64,000 nt of DNA from Hydrogenophaga sp. PBL-H3 (lineage in GTDB: Bacteria; Pseudomonadota; Gammaproteobacteria; Burkholderiales; Burkholderiaceae_C), in assembly GCF_010104355.1 (NCBI RefSeq), contig NZ_CP044972.1, forward strand, positions 2,666,001-2,730,000. Direction: 5' to 3'. The position numbers and the translations under genes are program-made. Position 1 is the stretch's first letter, and the number at the start of each line of letters is the position of its first letter. The notes below the pieces were generated by a model, which was given only the letters and a program-made list of their open reading frames with translations, was not told the origin of the DNA and ran no database searches. Shown in pieces: positions 1-9,646 of the stretch.

Positions 1-773
1 GAGATGTCCACCAGCGGGGAGACACTGCGCTGGCCGCAGCGCGCCAGGCGCTCGACCATCCAGGCGGGTGTGGTCGAGCGGGTGTTGACGCCGAGCACGA
101 TGCGACCGGTGAAGCGGCCGCACAGGTCGGGCGCGCTCACCGTCACCGGCAGGCGATCTTGCAGTGACACGGCTGCAGCGGGAAATGCCGGTTCGACCAA
201 GGGCGCACCAGTGAGCGCGGACACCTCGCGCGCAATGCCGTAAACGCTCAGGCAATGGGCCAGATTGGGCGTGAGCTTGAGGGTGAACAGCACGTCGTCG
301 AGCAAGAGCTGCTCGCGGATGTTGCGCCCCACCACCGCGTCAGCCGGCAGCTCAAGCAAACCACCGTGGTCCTCGCTCAGTTTGAGCTCGCGCGCCGAGC
401 ACAACATGCCCTGGCTCTCCACGCCGCGCAATTGACCCAGCTTGATCAGGAACGGTTTGCCGTCTTCACCCGGCGGCAGTTCAGCACCCACCAGCGCGCA
501 AGGCACCTTGATGCCCACGCGCGCATTGGGCGCACCGCACACGATATTGAGCAGGCTGCCCTGCCCCACATCCACCTGACACACGCGCAGGCGGTCGGCA
601 TTGGGATGTTGCTCGGCAGACTTGATCTCGCCCACGACGATGTGGGAGAACGGCGGCGCCACAGGCTGCAGTTCTTCCACTTCCAGACCGGCCATGGTCA
701 GGGTGTCGGCCAGTTGCTGGCTGGTCAGGGGCGGATTGCAGAAGGCGCGAAGCCAGGATTCAGGGAATTGCAT
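1..773 (-). CDS. pheT: Phenylalanyl-tRNA synthetase beta subunit, partial (N-terminal 257 codons)
   Basis: This is the large subunit of the alpha2-beta2 enzyme that charges tRNA-Phe in the cytoplasm. The visible protein starts [11 protein letters not shown] and continues into the EMAP/tRNA-binding-like module (residues about 40-150, including HPNADRL and CGAPNAR), typical of bacterial PheT. The frame is open to the window edge at base 1, so roughly two thirds of the usual 800 residues (B3/B4, catalytic-like and anticodon-binding parts) lie outside. It begins 22 bases after the pheS stop and is surely co-transcribed with it. Identification is firm; only the truncation limits it. Confidence 0.95.
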   Translation of the reverse strand, partial: MQFPESWLRAFCNPPLTSQQLADTLTMAGLEVEELQPVAPPFSHIVVGEIKSAEQHPNADRLRVCQVDVGQGSLLNIVCGAPNARVGIKVPCALVGAELPPGEDGKPFLIKLGQLRGVESQGMLCSARELKLSEDHGGLLELPADAVVGRNIREQLLLDDVLFTLKLTPNLAHCLSVYGIAREVSALTGAPLVEPAFPAAAVSLQDRLPVTVSAPDLCGRFTGRIVLGVNTRSTTPAWMVERLARCGQRSVSPLVDI

Positions 774-795
774 GTCGGTGTCTTTGCGCGAAGGT

Positions 796-1848
<1,053 letters not shown>

Positions 1849-1872
1849 GTGTGTACTTGAATCGTTACAAAT

Positions 1873-1924
1873 GAAAAAAGGGGTTGAAGCCAGCGAGGGA
1901 ACTCCCTCAAGCCTCAACCCCTTT
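1873..1924 (-). terminator. Intrinsic terminator / possible pheST attenuator between rplT and pheS
   Basis: On the minus strand an 11-bp perfect stem (1877-1887 pairing with 1914-1924) encloses a second small hairpin (1895-1908) and is followed by six U residues. It sits after the rplT stop and 25 bases before the pheS start. Either it ends the infC-rpmI-rplT transcript or it works as an attenuator. In E. coli pheST is attenuated through a Phe-rich leader peptide; the only short ORF here with an ATG upstream (14 codons) has no Phe codons, so a classical pheM mechanism is not supported. Confidence 0.7.
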
Positions 1925-1963
1925 GAGCGACTGGGGAGCACCTGGGTGCATCCCTGTCGTGAA

Positions 1964-2323
1964 TCAAGCGGCCAGCTTGGCTTTGACTTGCTCCACGATG
2001 CTGCCAAAGGCAGCCGGGTCGTTCACGGCCAGATCGGCCAGAACCTTGCGGTCGATTTCGATCGAAGCTTTCTTCAGACCGTTGGCGAACTGGCTGTATG
2101 TCAGGCCGCATGCGCGAGCACCGGCGTTGATACGGGCAATCCACAACTGACGGAAGACGCGCTTCTTGGTGCGACGATCACGGTAGGCATATTGCCCAGC
2201 CTTCATCACAGCCTGTTTGGCGATGCGGAAGACGTTACCGCGGCGGCCGCGGAAACCTTTGGCCAGAGCCAGTACTTTTTTGTGTCGGGCGCGAGCCGTG
2301 ACACCACGTTTGACGCGAGGCAT
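1964..2323 (-). CDS. rplT: 50S ribosomal protein L20
   Basis: Assembly-initiating 23S rRNA-binding protein of the large subunit, 119 residues, full length. It begins [16 protein letters not shown], the diagnostic basic N-terminal extension, followed by the globular RNA-binding domain ([14 protein letters not shown]). It lies 24 bases after rpmI in the infC-rpmI-rplT order. In other bacteria L20 represses its own operon by binding a leader RNA; the structured stretch at 2570-2735 is a candidate site here (inference). Confidence 0.98.
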   Translation of the reverse strand: MPRVKRGVTARARHKKVLALAKGFRGRRGNVFRIAKQAVMKAGQYAYRDRRTKKRVFRQLWIARINAGARACGLTYSQFANGLKKASIEIDRKVLADLAVNDPAAFGSIVEQVKAKLAA

Positions 2324-2347
2324 GTGTGTTCTCCTGTTCGTCGTTGA

Positions 2348-2551
2348 TCAAATACCCATGCCGGGCAGCATCTGTGCCATGTGACCCATGTTGGTCTCAT
2401 GCACAGTGACTGATCCGCGCAGGTGGCGCTTGTTCTTGGTGGTCTTCTTGGTCAGGATGTGACGCTTGAAGGCTTGACCGCGCTTGACGGTGCCACCGGG
2501 ACGAACGCGAAAACGCTTTTTCGCGCTGCTCTTGGTCTTCATTTTGGGCAT
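2348..2551 (-). CDS. rpmI: 50S ribosomal protein L35
   Basis: Small 67-residue ribosomal protein starting [14 protein letters not shown], the universal L35 N-terminus. An in-frame ATG six codons upstream (MKRSMN) exists, but the family start is at 2551. An AAGGAG-like site lies just before this ATG. It is transcribed with rplT and sits downstream of infC after an unusually structured 184-base spacer. Confidence 0.97.
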   Translation of the reverse strand: MPKMKTKSSAKKRFRVRPGGTVKRGQAFKRHILTKKTTKNKRHLRGSVTVHETNMGHMAQMLPGMGI

Positions 2552-2569
2552 ATTCATGCTCCTTTTCAT

Positions 2570-2735
2570 TTGTGCTCGTGAGGCGCTGCGAACCTTCCGC
2601 AGACTTGTAGGCCCCGAGCCACTTTTATGGAAGGCCTTTCGGTCTTCCGATTCGGCGTCTGACTTCTCAGTCGACGCCTCGGACCGGCAGGAGACTACCC
2701 TGCCCGTCCAATGCTGTTCATCTCGCCAGCGGCCT
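2570..2735 (-). promoter_or_regulatory. Structured leader RNA between infC and rpmI (candidate L20 autoregulatory site)
   Basis: Four stem-loops can be drawn in 5'-to-3' order on the minus strand: 2686-2704, 2654-2678 (six-base outer stem plus an inner three-base stem), 2629-2648 and 2586-2602. They occupy nearly the whole spacer. No ORF is convincing here. L20 represses rpmI-rplT by binding leader RNA in E. coli and Bacillus, so this is a reasonable candidate for the same role, but no conserved L20-binding consensus has been checked. Confidence 0.45.
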
Positions 2736-3347
2736 TCAGGCTGCCGGCTGTCCTGCCGCGGGCGTCACCGCCTCGACAGGTTTGGCTGCGCCGCCACCCG
2801 TCTTCTTGCGACCAGGCGCGATCATCATGATCATCTGGCGGCCTTCCAATTTTGGAAACTGCTCCACGATGATCGAATCGGCCAACTCGTCACGAATGCG
2901 GTTCAACAGGGCCAGACCCAGATCCTGGTGGGTGATCTCACGGCCGCGGAACCGCAGCGTGATCTTGCACTTGTCACCATCGTCCAGAAAGCGCCGGATG
3001 TTGCGCATCTTGATGTTGTAGTCGCCGTCGTCGGTACCGGGCCGGAACTTGATTTCCTTGATCTCGATGACCGTCTGCTTGGCTTTGGCTTCCGCCGCCT
3101 TCTTCTGCTCCTGGTACTTGAACTTGCCGTAGTCCATCAGGCGACACACGGGAGGCACGGCCGTGGCCGCGATTTCGACCAGGTCGACATCCAGTTCTCC
3201 GGCCATGCGCAGCGCTTCTTGCAGACTGACGATGCCCAGTGGCTCGTTCTCAGGACCGTTGAGGCGTACCTCAGGGGCCATGATTTCACGGTTCAGTCGG
3301 TGTGCGCGCTCTTCACGTTGGCGGCGGTCGCGAAAGTTGGTAGCTAT
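2736..3347 (-). CDS. infC: Translation initiation factor IF-3 (AUA start codon)
   Basis: Binds the 30S subunit, discriminates start codons and prevents premature 50S joining. N-domain ([12 protein letters not shown]...), linker ([15 protein letters not shown]) and C-domain ([28 protein letters not shown]) are all present. The first ATG (3281) would remove the conserved stretch [18 protein letters not shown]. The reading frame continues upstream to an ATA at 3345-3347, preceded by AAGGA seven bases away, giving 203 residues starting (M)[18 protein letters not shown] starts on infC are the known basis of IF-3 autoregulation. It ends with an Ala/Pro-rich tail. A GC-rich hairpin lies upstream at 3382-3401. 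Confidence 0.93.
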   Translation of the reverse strand: MATNFRDRRQREERAHRLNREIMAPEVRLNGPENEPLGIVSLQEALRMAGELDVDLVEIAATAVPPVCRLMDYGKFKYQEQKKAAEAKAKQTVIEIKEIKFRPGTDDGDYNIKMRNIRRFLDDGDKCKITLRFRGREITHQDLGLALLNRIRDELADSIIVEQFPKLEGRQMIMMIAPGRKKTGGGAAKPVEAVTPAAGQPAA

Positions 3348-3455
3348 GGTGTGTTCCTTGATGTGGGCTGTTCAGGCGAAAGGGCGGCCCCTCGGCCGCC
3401 CGCATGCACATGAAGTGCGCCACGGCAGCGGGGGCATCAACCTGGACGTTTGAAA

Positions 3456-5381
3456 TCAAACCTTGGATGAAACGTCTGCCGCGATGAGTTTGGAAAAGGC
3501 TTCCAGCGGCATGACACCGAGGTCTTTGTTACCCCGAGCCCGCACAGCCACGGCACCAGCTTCTTTCTCTTTGTCGCCCACGACAACGATGAAAGGCAGC
3601 TTTTGCAACGCGTGCTCCCGTATTTTATACGTAATTTTCTCATTGCGCAGATCGGTTATGACCCTAAGCCCTTGATTCTGCAGAGAATTCGCGATTTCCC
3701 GACAGTAATCGGCCTGCGCATCGGTGATGTTGAGCACCGCCACCTGCACCGGTGAGAGCCAGGTGGGCAGTGCGCCGGCATGTTCTTCGATCAGGATGCC
3801 GATGAAGCGCTCCAGGCTGCCGACGATGGCACGGTGCAGCATCACGGGGCGGTGGCGCGCGCCATCTTCACCCACGTACTCGGCATCCAGCCGCTCCGGC
3901 ATGGAGAAATCGACCTGCATGGTGCCGCACTGCCACTGACGCCCAATCGCGTCTTTCAACGTGTATTCGATCTTGGGGCCGTAGAAGGCGCCGTCGCCGG
4001 GTGAAATCTCGAATTCGCAACCCGAAGCGCGCAGGCTTTCCATCAACGCGTGCTCGGCCTTGTCCCAGACCTCGTCGGAGCCGATGCGCGCAGCCGGCCG
4101 CGTGGCGACCTTGTAGATGATGTTTTTGAAACCGAAATCGGCATAGACCTTCTGCAGCAGCGCCGTGTAGGCCAGGCACTCGGGCAGGATCTGCTCTTCG
4201 GTGCAGAAGATGTGGCCGTCGTCTTGCGTGAAGCCGCGCACGCGCATGATGCCGTGCAGACCGCCACTGGGCTCGTTGCGGTGGCACTGACCGAACTCGC
4301 CGTAGCGCAGCGGCAGGTCGCGGTAGCTCTTGATGCCCTGCTTGTAGATCAGGATGTGGCCCGGGCAGTTCATGGGCTTCAGGGCGTAGTCGCGCTTTTC
4401 ACTCTCGGTGGTGAACATGTTGTCGCGGTACTTGTCCCAGTGGCCGGTTTTTTCCCACAGCGACTTGTCGATGATCTGTGGACCCTTGACCTCCTGATAA
4501 CCGTTGTCACGGTACACGCGGCGCATGTACTGCTCCACCTCTTGCCACAGCGTCCAGCCTTTTGGGTGCCAGAACACCAGGCCCGGCGCGTGCTCGTCGA
4601 TGTGGAACAGGTCGAGTTCACGGCCGAGCTTGCGGTGGTCGCGTTTCTCGGCTTCTTCGATCATGGTCAGGTGCTGCTGCAGCTCGTCCTTGGTGGCCCA
4701 GGCCGTGCCGTAGATGCGTTGCAGCATCTCGTTGCGGTGGTCGCCGCGCCAGTAGGCACCGGCCACCTTCATGAGTTTGAAGTGCTTGAGCTTGCCGGTG
4801 CTGGGCACGTGTGGGCCGCGGCACAGATCTTCAAACGCGCCTTCGCGGTAAAGCGACACGTCCTCGTTGCTAGGGATGCTGGCAATGATCTCGGCCTTGT
4901 AGTGCTCGCCCATGGCCTTGAAATGCGCAACGGCCTCGTCGCGCGGCAACACGCGGCGCACCACGGGCTCGTCTTTGTTGGCCAGCTCGGTCATGCGCTT
5001 CTCGATGGCCACCAGATCGTCTGGCGTGAAGGGTCGCTTGTACGAGAAGTCGTAAAAGAAGCCGTGCTCGATCACCGGGCCGATGGTCACCTGCGCATCC
5101 GGAAACAGCTCCTTCACCGCGTACGCCAGCAGGTGAGCGGTGGAGTGGCGAATGACTTCCAGGCCGTCGGCGTCCTTGGCTGTGACGATGGACAGCGGGC
5201 TGTCCTGCGTGATGAGGAAGCTGGTGTCGACAACCTTGAAGCCGGAACCACCTTCGGCGGGGAGCTTGCCGGCCAGCGCGGCCTTGGCCAGACCGCTGCC
5301 GATCGAAGCGGCCACCTCGGCCACGGTGACCGGGCCGGGATATTCGCGTTGGGAACCGTCGGGGAGCGTGATGTGCAACAT
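3456..5381 (-). CDS. thrS: Threonyl-tRNA synthetase
   Basis: Charges tRNA-Thr; 641 residues, the usual size. Order of domains: TGS ([10 protein letters not shown]..., residues 1-62), the N2 editing domain ([11 protein letters not shown] and the zinc-binding-like motif in the 70-190 range), class II catalytic core (motif 2 around [17 protein letters not shown], zinc-ligand Cys in [10 protein letters not shown]), and the C-terminal anticodon domain. The ATG at 5381 has AGGA nearby and is the family start; an upstream in-frame Met at 5435 would translate through a terminator hairpin. A structured leader with a U-tract hairpin precedes it. Confidence 0.97.
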   Translation of the reverse strand: MLHITLPDGSQREYPGPVTVAEVAASIGSGLAKAALAGKLPAEGGSGFKVVDTSFLITQDSPLSIVTAKDADGLEVIRHSTAHLLAYAVKELFPDAQVTIGPVIEHGFFYDFSYKRPFTPDDLVAIEKRMTELANKDEPVVRRVLPRDEAVAHFKAMGEHYKAEIIASIPSNEDVSLYREGAFEDLCRGPHVPSTGKLKHFKLMKVAGAYWRGDHRNEMLQRIYGTAWATKDELQQHLTMIEEAEKRDHRKLGRELDLFHIDEHAPGLVFWHPKGWTLWQEVEQYMRRVYRDNGYQEVKGPQIIDKSLWEKTGHWDKYRDNMFTTESEKRDYALKPMNCPGHILIYKQGIKSYRDLPLRYGEFGQCHRNEPSGGLHGIMRVRGFTQDDGHIFCTEEQILPECLAYTALLQKVYADFGFKNIIYKVATRPAARIGSDEVWDKAEHALMESLRASGCEFEISPGDGAFYGPKIEYTLKDAIGRQWQCGTMQVDFSMPERLDAEYVGEDGARHRPVMLHRAIVGSLERFIGILIEEHAGALPTWLSPVQVAVLNITDAQADYCREIANSLQNQGLRVITDLRNEKITYKIREHALQKLPFIVVVGDKEKEAGAVAVRARGNKDLGVMPLEAFSKLIAADVSSKV

Positions 5382-5394
5382 GGGGTGGTCCTGA

Positions 5395-5423
5395 AAACAA
5401 AAAAGCGCGGCAGGGGCCGCGCT
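5395..5423 (-). terminator. Intrinsic terminator immediately upstream of thrS
   Basis: On the minus strand an 8-bp GC-rich stem with a four-base loop (5404-5423) is followed by a run of U (A-tract 5395-5403 on the plus strand). It sits only 22 bases before the thrS ATG, so any transcript entering from upstream must read through it. This layout suggests attenuation of thrS, or the end of a small RNA encoded just upstream. Confidence 0.7.
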
Positions 5424-5451
5424 GGTGTGGGTCAAGGGGGAATCGGGCAGG

Positions 5452-5501
5452 CGCGAACTGCAGACCTTAGAAGGCCGGGAGGGTGATCTCCTGAGTTCGC
5501 G
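5452..5501 (-). other. Long-range stem-loop in the thrS leader
   Basis: An 8-bp perfect stem, CGCGAACT with AGTTCGCG (5452-5459 with 5494-5501), encloses 34 bases that can form smaller internal hairpins. Together with the terminator at 5404-5423 it gives a leader of about 120 bases for thrS. I also tested it as a tRNA because it has weakly anticodon-like and T-arm-like stretches, but the acceptor and anticodon stems do not close. Function unknown. Confidence 0.4.
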
Positions 5502-5560
5502 GTGTCATAACCAGATCGCCTTTCTCGCTCTTGCTGATTCAAAGAAACTAAATTTTCCCA

Positions 5561-5586
5561 CAAAAAAGCCCGGGCGTACCCGGGCT
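5561..5586 (-). terminator. Terminator of the displaced native aceA 3' end
   Basis: A perfect 8-bp stem with a four-base loop (5567-5586: AGCCCGGG CGTA CCCGGGCT) followed on the minus strand by a U-tract (5562-5566). It lies 31 bases downstream of the stop codon of the aceA fragment and differs entirely in sequence from the terminator downstream of the intact aceA (20644-20669). It is best read as the original chromosomal aceA terminator. Confidence 0.85.
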
Positions 5587-5616
5587 CCTGTCTCCTCAAA
5601 CCCTCGGAGTTTCAGC

Positions 5617-5846
5617 TCAATGGAACTGCTCTTCCTCGGTCGAGCCAGTCAGGGCTTTCACGCTGGAGGAGCCGCCCTGGATCACGGTGGTCACGTCGTC
5701 GAAGTAACCGGCGCCGACTTCCTGCTGGTGCGACACGAAGGTGTAGCCCTTGTCGCGTGCGGCGAACTCGGGCTCCTGCACCATGTTGACGTAGTGCTTC
5801 ATGCCTTCGCCGCGAGCGTAGGCGTGGGCGAACTGGAAGGTGTTGA
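5617..5846 (-). pseudogene. aceA: Displaced 3' fragment of isocitrate lyase gene (76 codons)
   Basis: This stretch encodes the last 76 residues of isocitrate lyase, from [14 protein letters not shown] to EEEQFH, ending in the correct stop. The protein is identical to the C-terminus of the intact gene at 20714-22045. The DNA differs at eight positions in 230, all silent. Upstream of 5846 similarity stops abruptly. There is no plausible start codon with a ribosome site, so it should not be expressed as a functional enzyme. It reads as the native gene end displaced when an integrative element entered aceA and supplied its own copy of the 3' end, as known for phage 21 in icd. Confidence 0.9.
5816..5846 (-). 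repeat. Candidate attachment core, thrS-side end of island
   Basis: These 31 bases are identical to 20913-20943 and form the edge of the aceA duplication: beyond 5846 the sequences diverge completely, and the next mismatch inward is at 5815. Tyrosine recombinases exchange within such identical cores. The exact crossover point cannot be fixed, since another stretch of about 69 identical bases lies further in. Confidence 0.7.
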
Positions 5847-6235
5847 TTCTTCCAGCCATCGGAAAACCGAACATTGGTGTTGAGCATTTAGGGGCGGCAG
5901 GGTGCGACGGGGGGCAGACCCACCAACTTCCCATCGGAGCCAGCTATGTGGAGTTCGGCATCGACCCGTGCTGCTGCAGGCGGAAACATAGTCACGCGTT
6001 GGTTTCCCACCAGACACCCAACACGCAAGGGGACGGGGTCACATCGGAGCACTTTCACGGGAACGTGATTTTGCCCATTTTTTTGTGAGGCGCTAGACCG
6101 TTTTGTGTGAAGCGACGAGCGCTGCTTTCGACGGAGATCTGCCGCCCAGCTTGCACTTCGGTCAATCTGCCAGGACTGATCGGGGACACTCGTAGTTGAG
6201 GCTTGAAGAGCAAATAAGTCATTGAATGCCAATTT
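5847..6235. other. Island end without a recognisable gene
   Basis: A 389-base stretch between the att site and the first island gene. Open frames here have poor start contexts and no family-like sequence. No tRNA, terminator or clear promoter was recognised. It may hold recombinase arm-binding sites, but no convincing short direct repeats were found by eye. Confidence 0.4.
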
Positions 6236-7255
6236 CTATTTGTCTTGTATTGCATCCGCCATAGGGAATGCCCATCCTAATGTATAACCCTCGTCTAGAA
6301 TATAATTCAATGCCTTTCTATCTGTCTTGATCTCTCGAGCGATCATATTCATCATCAAATCGTTGATCCGCGCCGTACCTGAATTCAGAGAAAGCAAGTG
6401 AAGCCTCCTTTCGATAGGAGATGGATTTGTATAGCTCTTTTTGGTGTAGGGTTGAGATAAATTGGCAAGATCCGTAAAAATTTCTTTTCTTGCTTCCGGA
6501 GAAAAATTGAACATTAGCTTTTCACGCGATTGCCACATTTCAAGCTGAGCTCTATTGCAGCCAATATATGGTTCGCCACCTAATTTTCTACTTTGTACGG
6601 GAAAACTTGCGTAGCAGATCGGATCAGAATCCCTTTTCAGGCGTCTTTCAAAAGTAAAGATTTCTATCTTTATATCGGATGATCTGTCGTAGATTTCACC
6701 CCTAGCAATCGCCTCATCGACTGCATTTAGTAAAATCGGTCGTATGGATTGCTCAGAAACATCAGCTTCATTATAAAGAATACGATAGCTATCTTCGCCT
6801 TTGGAAGAGTCATCTATTGTGGTAGCAGCACCAAGAATTTTTTCCTTGTTTATAAGAGGCGAGTAAATTATTGAGTTAAGCTTACTCCATTTACTTCTCG
6901 CAATCAACACAGAACAAGCTTTTTCGTCACGCCAAATAGGAAGAACGAACCAACGCTTACCAACTTCAAATTTGTATGGAGTTATTCGACCTTCAAGATT
7001 ATATGTTGCCAAAATACAATTGGAACTTCCAATTTCTCGGTAACTTCCCGGTGCAGCATACATGATGCAAAAATCATAGGGAAGGTTTTCATGCCTTTGA
7101 AAAGATCCTGTTTGTGCAATAACTTCAGATAAAGTGCACTCTCCGGTTGAACCAATTGAAATAGCATTTCTCTCCTGATCATTGCCTTGGATACACTGAG
7201 TAATTCCTACCATTAAAAGTAGAAAAACAAAAAAAACTCTTAGTGCATTTATCAT
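6236..7255 (-). CDS. Hypothetical exported protein, AT-rich island cargo
   Basis: A 339-residue protein of no family I recognise. The start at 7255 (MINALRVFFVFLLLMVGITQC) gives a hydrophobic leader of about 20 residues ending in a Cys that could be a weak lipobox or signal-peptidase site, so export to the envelope or periplasm is likely. The rest is hydrophilic with scattered Cys (for example GSSNCIL, EKACSV, DPICYA) that may form disulfides. The gene is far richer in A+T than its neighbours, with many ATA and AAA codons, pointing to transfer from an unrelated host. It is a single gene with long non-coding flanks. Confidence 0.7.
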   Translation of the reverse strand: MINALRVFFVFLLLMVGITQCIQGNDQERNAISIGSTGECTLSEVIAQTGSFQRHENLPYDFCIMYAAPGSYREIGSSNCILATYNLEGRITPYKFEVGKRWFVLPIWRDEKACSVLIARSKWSKLNSIIYSPLINKEKILGAATTIDDSSKGEDSYRILYNEADVSEQSIRPILLNAVDEAIARGEIYDRSSDIKIEIFTFERRLKRDSDPICYASFPVQSRKLGGEPYIGCNRAQLEMWQSREKLMFNFSPEARKEIFTDLANLSQPYTKKSYTNPSPIERRLHLLSLNSGTARINDLMMNMIAREIKTDRKALNYILDEGYTLGWAFPMADAIQDK

Positions 7256-7725
7256 ATCTGAATAGCAGTACTTAACCAGCAATTATTCAAACAGGAATAG
7301 TATTGAACAATAACAAATAAGCTTCCCCAGTTCCCTGTACACATCCAATACAACGATTGACTAACGTAGGTCCGGACGATCCCGACAGTAGGCCTGTGCG
7401 CTGCAGGTTGCACATCACATCAACGTAATGGTGGGGTCAAAAAGGCAGAGAGAAGCGTTCAAGCAGAAGCGAAAGCGAGTTGGTGATCATGCAGCCGAAG
7501 AAAGACCTCATGCACTTCCAAAGGCTGGGTCCGGTGGTTCGTTCTTCTGTTTGCGGATGATACGAAGGGCGATCTCGACAGAAATGGTCTCAGCGGCTCT
7601 CTGCCACGACCACGTTTGAGGCATGGTGAACCGCCCTGGGTCTCTTGGAGGCCGATTGGTTGAAGGCAAGCAGCGGTGGCAGGAGTGAGAGGCGGGATGA
7701 TGCAACTCAACATAGCGCGCGACGG
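7256..7725. other. Intergenic stretch in the island, no gene seen
   Basis: About 470 bases between two minus-strand island genes. The part near 7256-7330 is AT-rich and could contain the promoter of the exported-protein gene. Short open frames between 7428 and 7713 overlap on both strands and none has a convincing ribosome site. No repeat or RNA gene was recognised. Confidence 0.4.
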
Positions 7726-8784
7726 CTAGGCTTCAGTTGAAATGGTGTATGCGATGCCTTGTGTACTGGGGAGGGCGTCCAATATTGAATTTACCGCTTT
7801 CTCAGTATGTTCGCCCCACATTTTCGTTAGGGCATAGGTGCGTCCACCTGAATGAAATAGCTCTAGATCATCAGCAAACCAGCGATCAATATCGCGATCT
7901 GGGTTTGCTTCCGCAAACGCCGCTGATGTCACATCACCATTTACTATCAAAAATAGAGCTGCCATTGTCCGCCATGGAACACAAGCTGCTAACTCCTCGG
8001 GAGTCATTCCGCGATCAATCGCTGCCTTGGTTATGTGATAGATGAATCGCCGCTTCGGTAACCTGGGATAGCTGGTGCCATTGATCACCAGATCGTATTT
8101 GGTGAAGTCGCGGTAGGAACCCTCTTGAGCGGCAACCTGCTCTCGAGACTTCTCGCGGATAGCAACCTGATAGTGGGCAGCCTCCGGCAGTGGTATCAAC
8201 TGCTTAATATCCAGGATGCGGCGCGTGCCAACGAGATGTGGCTGCATCTGGACACAGCGGATATCAAGGCCCATGCTGTTTAGCCAAAGGACCGAGGTAG
8301 TTATCTCAGGGTCAAAGTTCCCCGCAGCCAGCACAATTCGAACTACGGTCTTGAACGCCACAGAGCCAGATTCTTGGTCAAGAAAGGTTCGAATCGAACT
8401 CTCGGCAGACGCAGGGTCCTGACCTACTGCCCCCAAGTACTTCGCATGAGCGGTCACAGCTTGATCAAAGGTCATGGGAGCGACCATGGCGGCGTAGCGC
8501 AACGCTTGCAGGTCTGCATGTCCAGCCGACTCGCTACGCTTGAGTTCAATCACCACCAAGTGCCCATCGGAGTCAAGGCACAGAAGGTCGATTCTCCGAT
8601 TGACATCCTTCCAGTCCCCAAACTCCTCCGTCAAGACCATTGTGACGACGCCTGGCGTAATGGCGTCAATCGCCTCTCGTAGGGCACGTTGCAAGTGCGT
8701 TCTTTCGAGAATCATCAGGTCTGAAAACTTCTGAGGTTCTACTCGAATAAGTTTTGTATCTTCAGTGAATTCGTATAAGGCCAT
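7726..8784 (-). CDS. Predicted PD-(D/E)XK nuclease-domain protein
   Basis: A 352-residue protein. Residues about 60-85 carry the pattern RRIDLLCLDSDGHLVVIELKR, i.e. D-(x)n-ExK, the active-site signature of PD-(D/E)XK nucleases of the DUF91/NucS-like type, preceded by an EEFGDWK stretch. The rest (residues 150-350) contains no motif I know. It follows the gene at 8803-9360 by 18 bases in the same direction, so the two probably form an operon. Location on a mobile element makes a restriction or defence role plausible, but substrate and partner are unknown. The domain call is from motif reading only. Confidence 0.75.
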   Translation of the reverse strand: MALYEFTEDTKLIRVEPQKFSDLMILERTHLQRALREAIDAITPGVVTMVLTEEFGDWKDVNRRIDLLCLDSDGHLVVIELKRSESAGHADLQALRYAAMVAPMTFDQAVTAHAKYLGAVGQDPASAESSIRTFLDQESGSVAFKTVVRIVLAAGNFDPEITTSVLWLNSMGLDIRCVQMQPHLVGTRRILDIKQLIPLPEAAHYQVAIREKSREQVAAQEGSYRDFTKYDLVINGTSYPRLPKRRFIYHITKAAIDRGMTPEELAACVPWRTMAALFLIVNGDVTSAAFAEANPDRDIDRWFADDLELFHSGGRTYALTKMWGEHTEKAVNSILDALPSTQGIAYTISTEA

Positions 8785-8802
8785 AGTGAATACGTGAAAG
8801 TT

Positions 8803-9360
8803 TTACGAAGTGAGTCCCTGAACTTCCAACCACGCATCATTGAAAGGAAGTCCATCCTTCAATAGCTCCACGAGCTGTTCCTTCGCGTCCAGATCCAGTT
8901 TTGGGATACGCCCGGCAATGTACTCCTCATGCACCAATTGCCGCGCTGCATCGTCACGGCGGCGCTTAAGTGGTGTCGCAACCTTGTATGCAGTCTCCGC
9001 GTAGTGATCCCACCTTCCTTGCCAATCAGACCAACCGTATCTCGCTACTGCCTCCATGTCCGCGTCCCATGATCCATGGACTGTTTTGTAACTCTCTCCT
9101 GGACGTCCAGACTCGTTCACGGCGATGCATGTGAGCGGCGGCAGTTCATGTTCACGGGTGAACTGCACTATGACTTCAAGGCGCCGACCAATAGATACGG
9201 GAATCGCTCCTGCAACACATGCATCATCCGGGTGAGCACGACGAGCGCGGTCTAACACTTCTTTGTATCGGATCGGCTTACCCGGATGAGTCCGAGCATG
9301 ATCCAAAAGGATGTCATAGAAGACTCGCGCGAGGTGAATGTCGGTTTGAGTGGTTTTCAT
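8803..9360 (-). CDS. Hypothetical protein, first gene of nuclease operon
   Basis: About 185 residues with start MKTTQTDIHLARVFYDILLDHA; an in-frame GTG at 9375 would add five residues. Neither start has a strong ribosome site. The protein is soluble, mixed charge, with conserved-looking Trp-rich segment YGWSDWQGRWDHYAE and an Arg/Lys stretch LKRRRDDAARQLVHEEY that could bind nucleic acid. No domain recognised. It lies 18 bases upstream of the PD-(D/E)XK gene, so it may be its regulator or specificity partner (inference). Confidence 0.65.
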   Translation of the reverse strand: MKTTQTDIHLARVFYDILLDHARTHPGKPIRYKEVLDRARRAHPDDACVAGAIPVSIGRRLEVIVQFTREHELPPLTCIAVNESGRPGESYKTVHGSWDADMEAVARYGWSDWQGRWDHYAETAYKVATPLKRRRDDAARQLVHEEYIAGRIPKLDLDAKEQLVELLKDGLPFNDAWLEVQGLTS

Positions 9361-9646
9361 CAGGTGTACGGCCACAGTGCACTGCGCTCCGTGAACTCGT
9401 TCGGTACTTCAAATAGACAAAGGGCCGATGGTCGACAGCACTAACTTCTGATAGGTCGGCTGCTAGAGGAAAAACTTTGCATCTAGACATAAATTCTGTC
9501 GAATCATCTTACAGAATCTACACAAGGTAAGTTTAAGCTATTGTTTTTTATAGCTTTTTTCCTTTGGTGTAGTTCGTGCTTGCGTAAAAAGTTTGAGCGT
9601 AAGCGGTCTGCGTACCAAACTTTACCAACCCCGAAAGGACTCCACT

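Noticed and set aside
1860..1960. pheM-like leader peptide
   Set aside because: The only short frame with an ATG ([14 protein letters not shown]) has no Phe codons.
4050..5486. Long antisense ORF opposite thrS (478 codons)
   Set aside because: Shadow of high-GC coding on the other strand, as with similar long frames opposite ccoN, acs, fumarase, lon and clpX.
5434..5540. Degenerate tRNA upstream of thrS
   Set aside because: Weak anticodon-loop and T-arm resemblance, but the distance between acceptor halves is about 100 bases and the anticodon stem does not pair. Kept only as a leader stem-loop.
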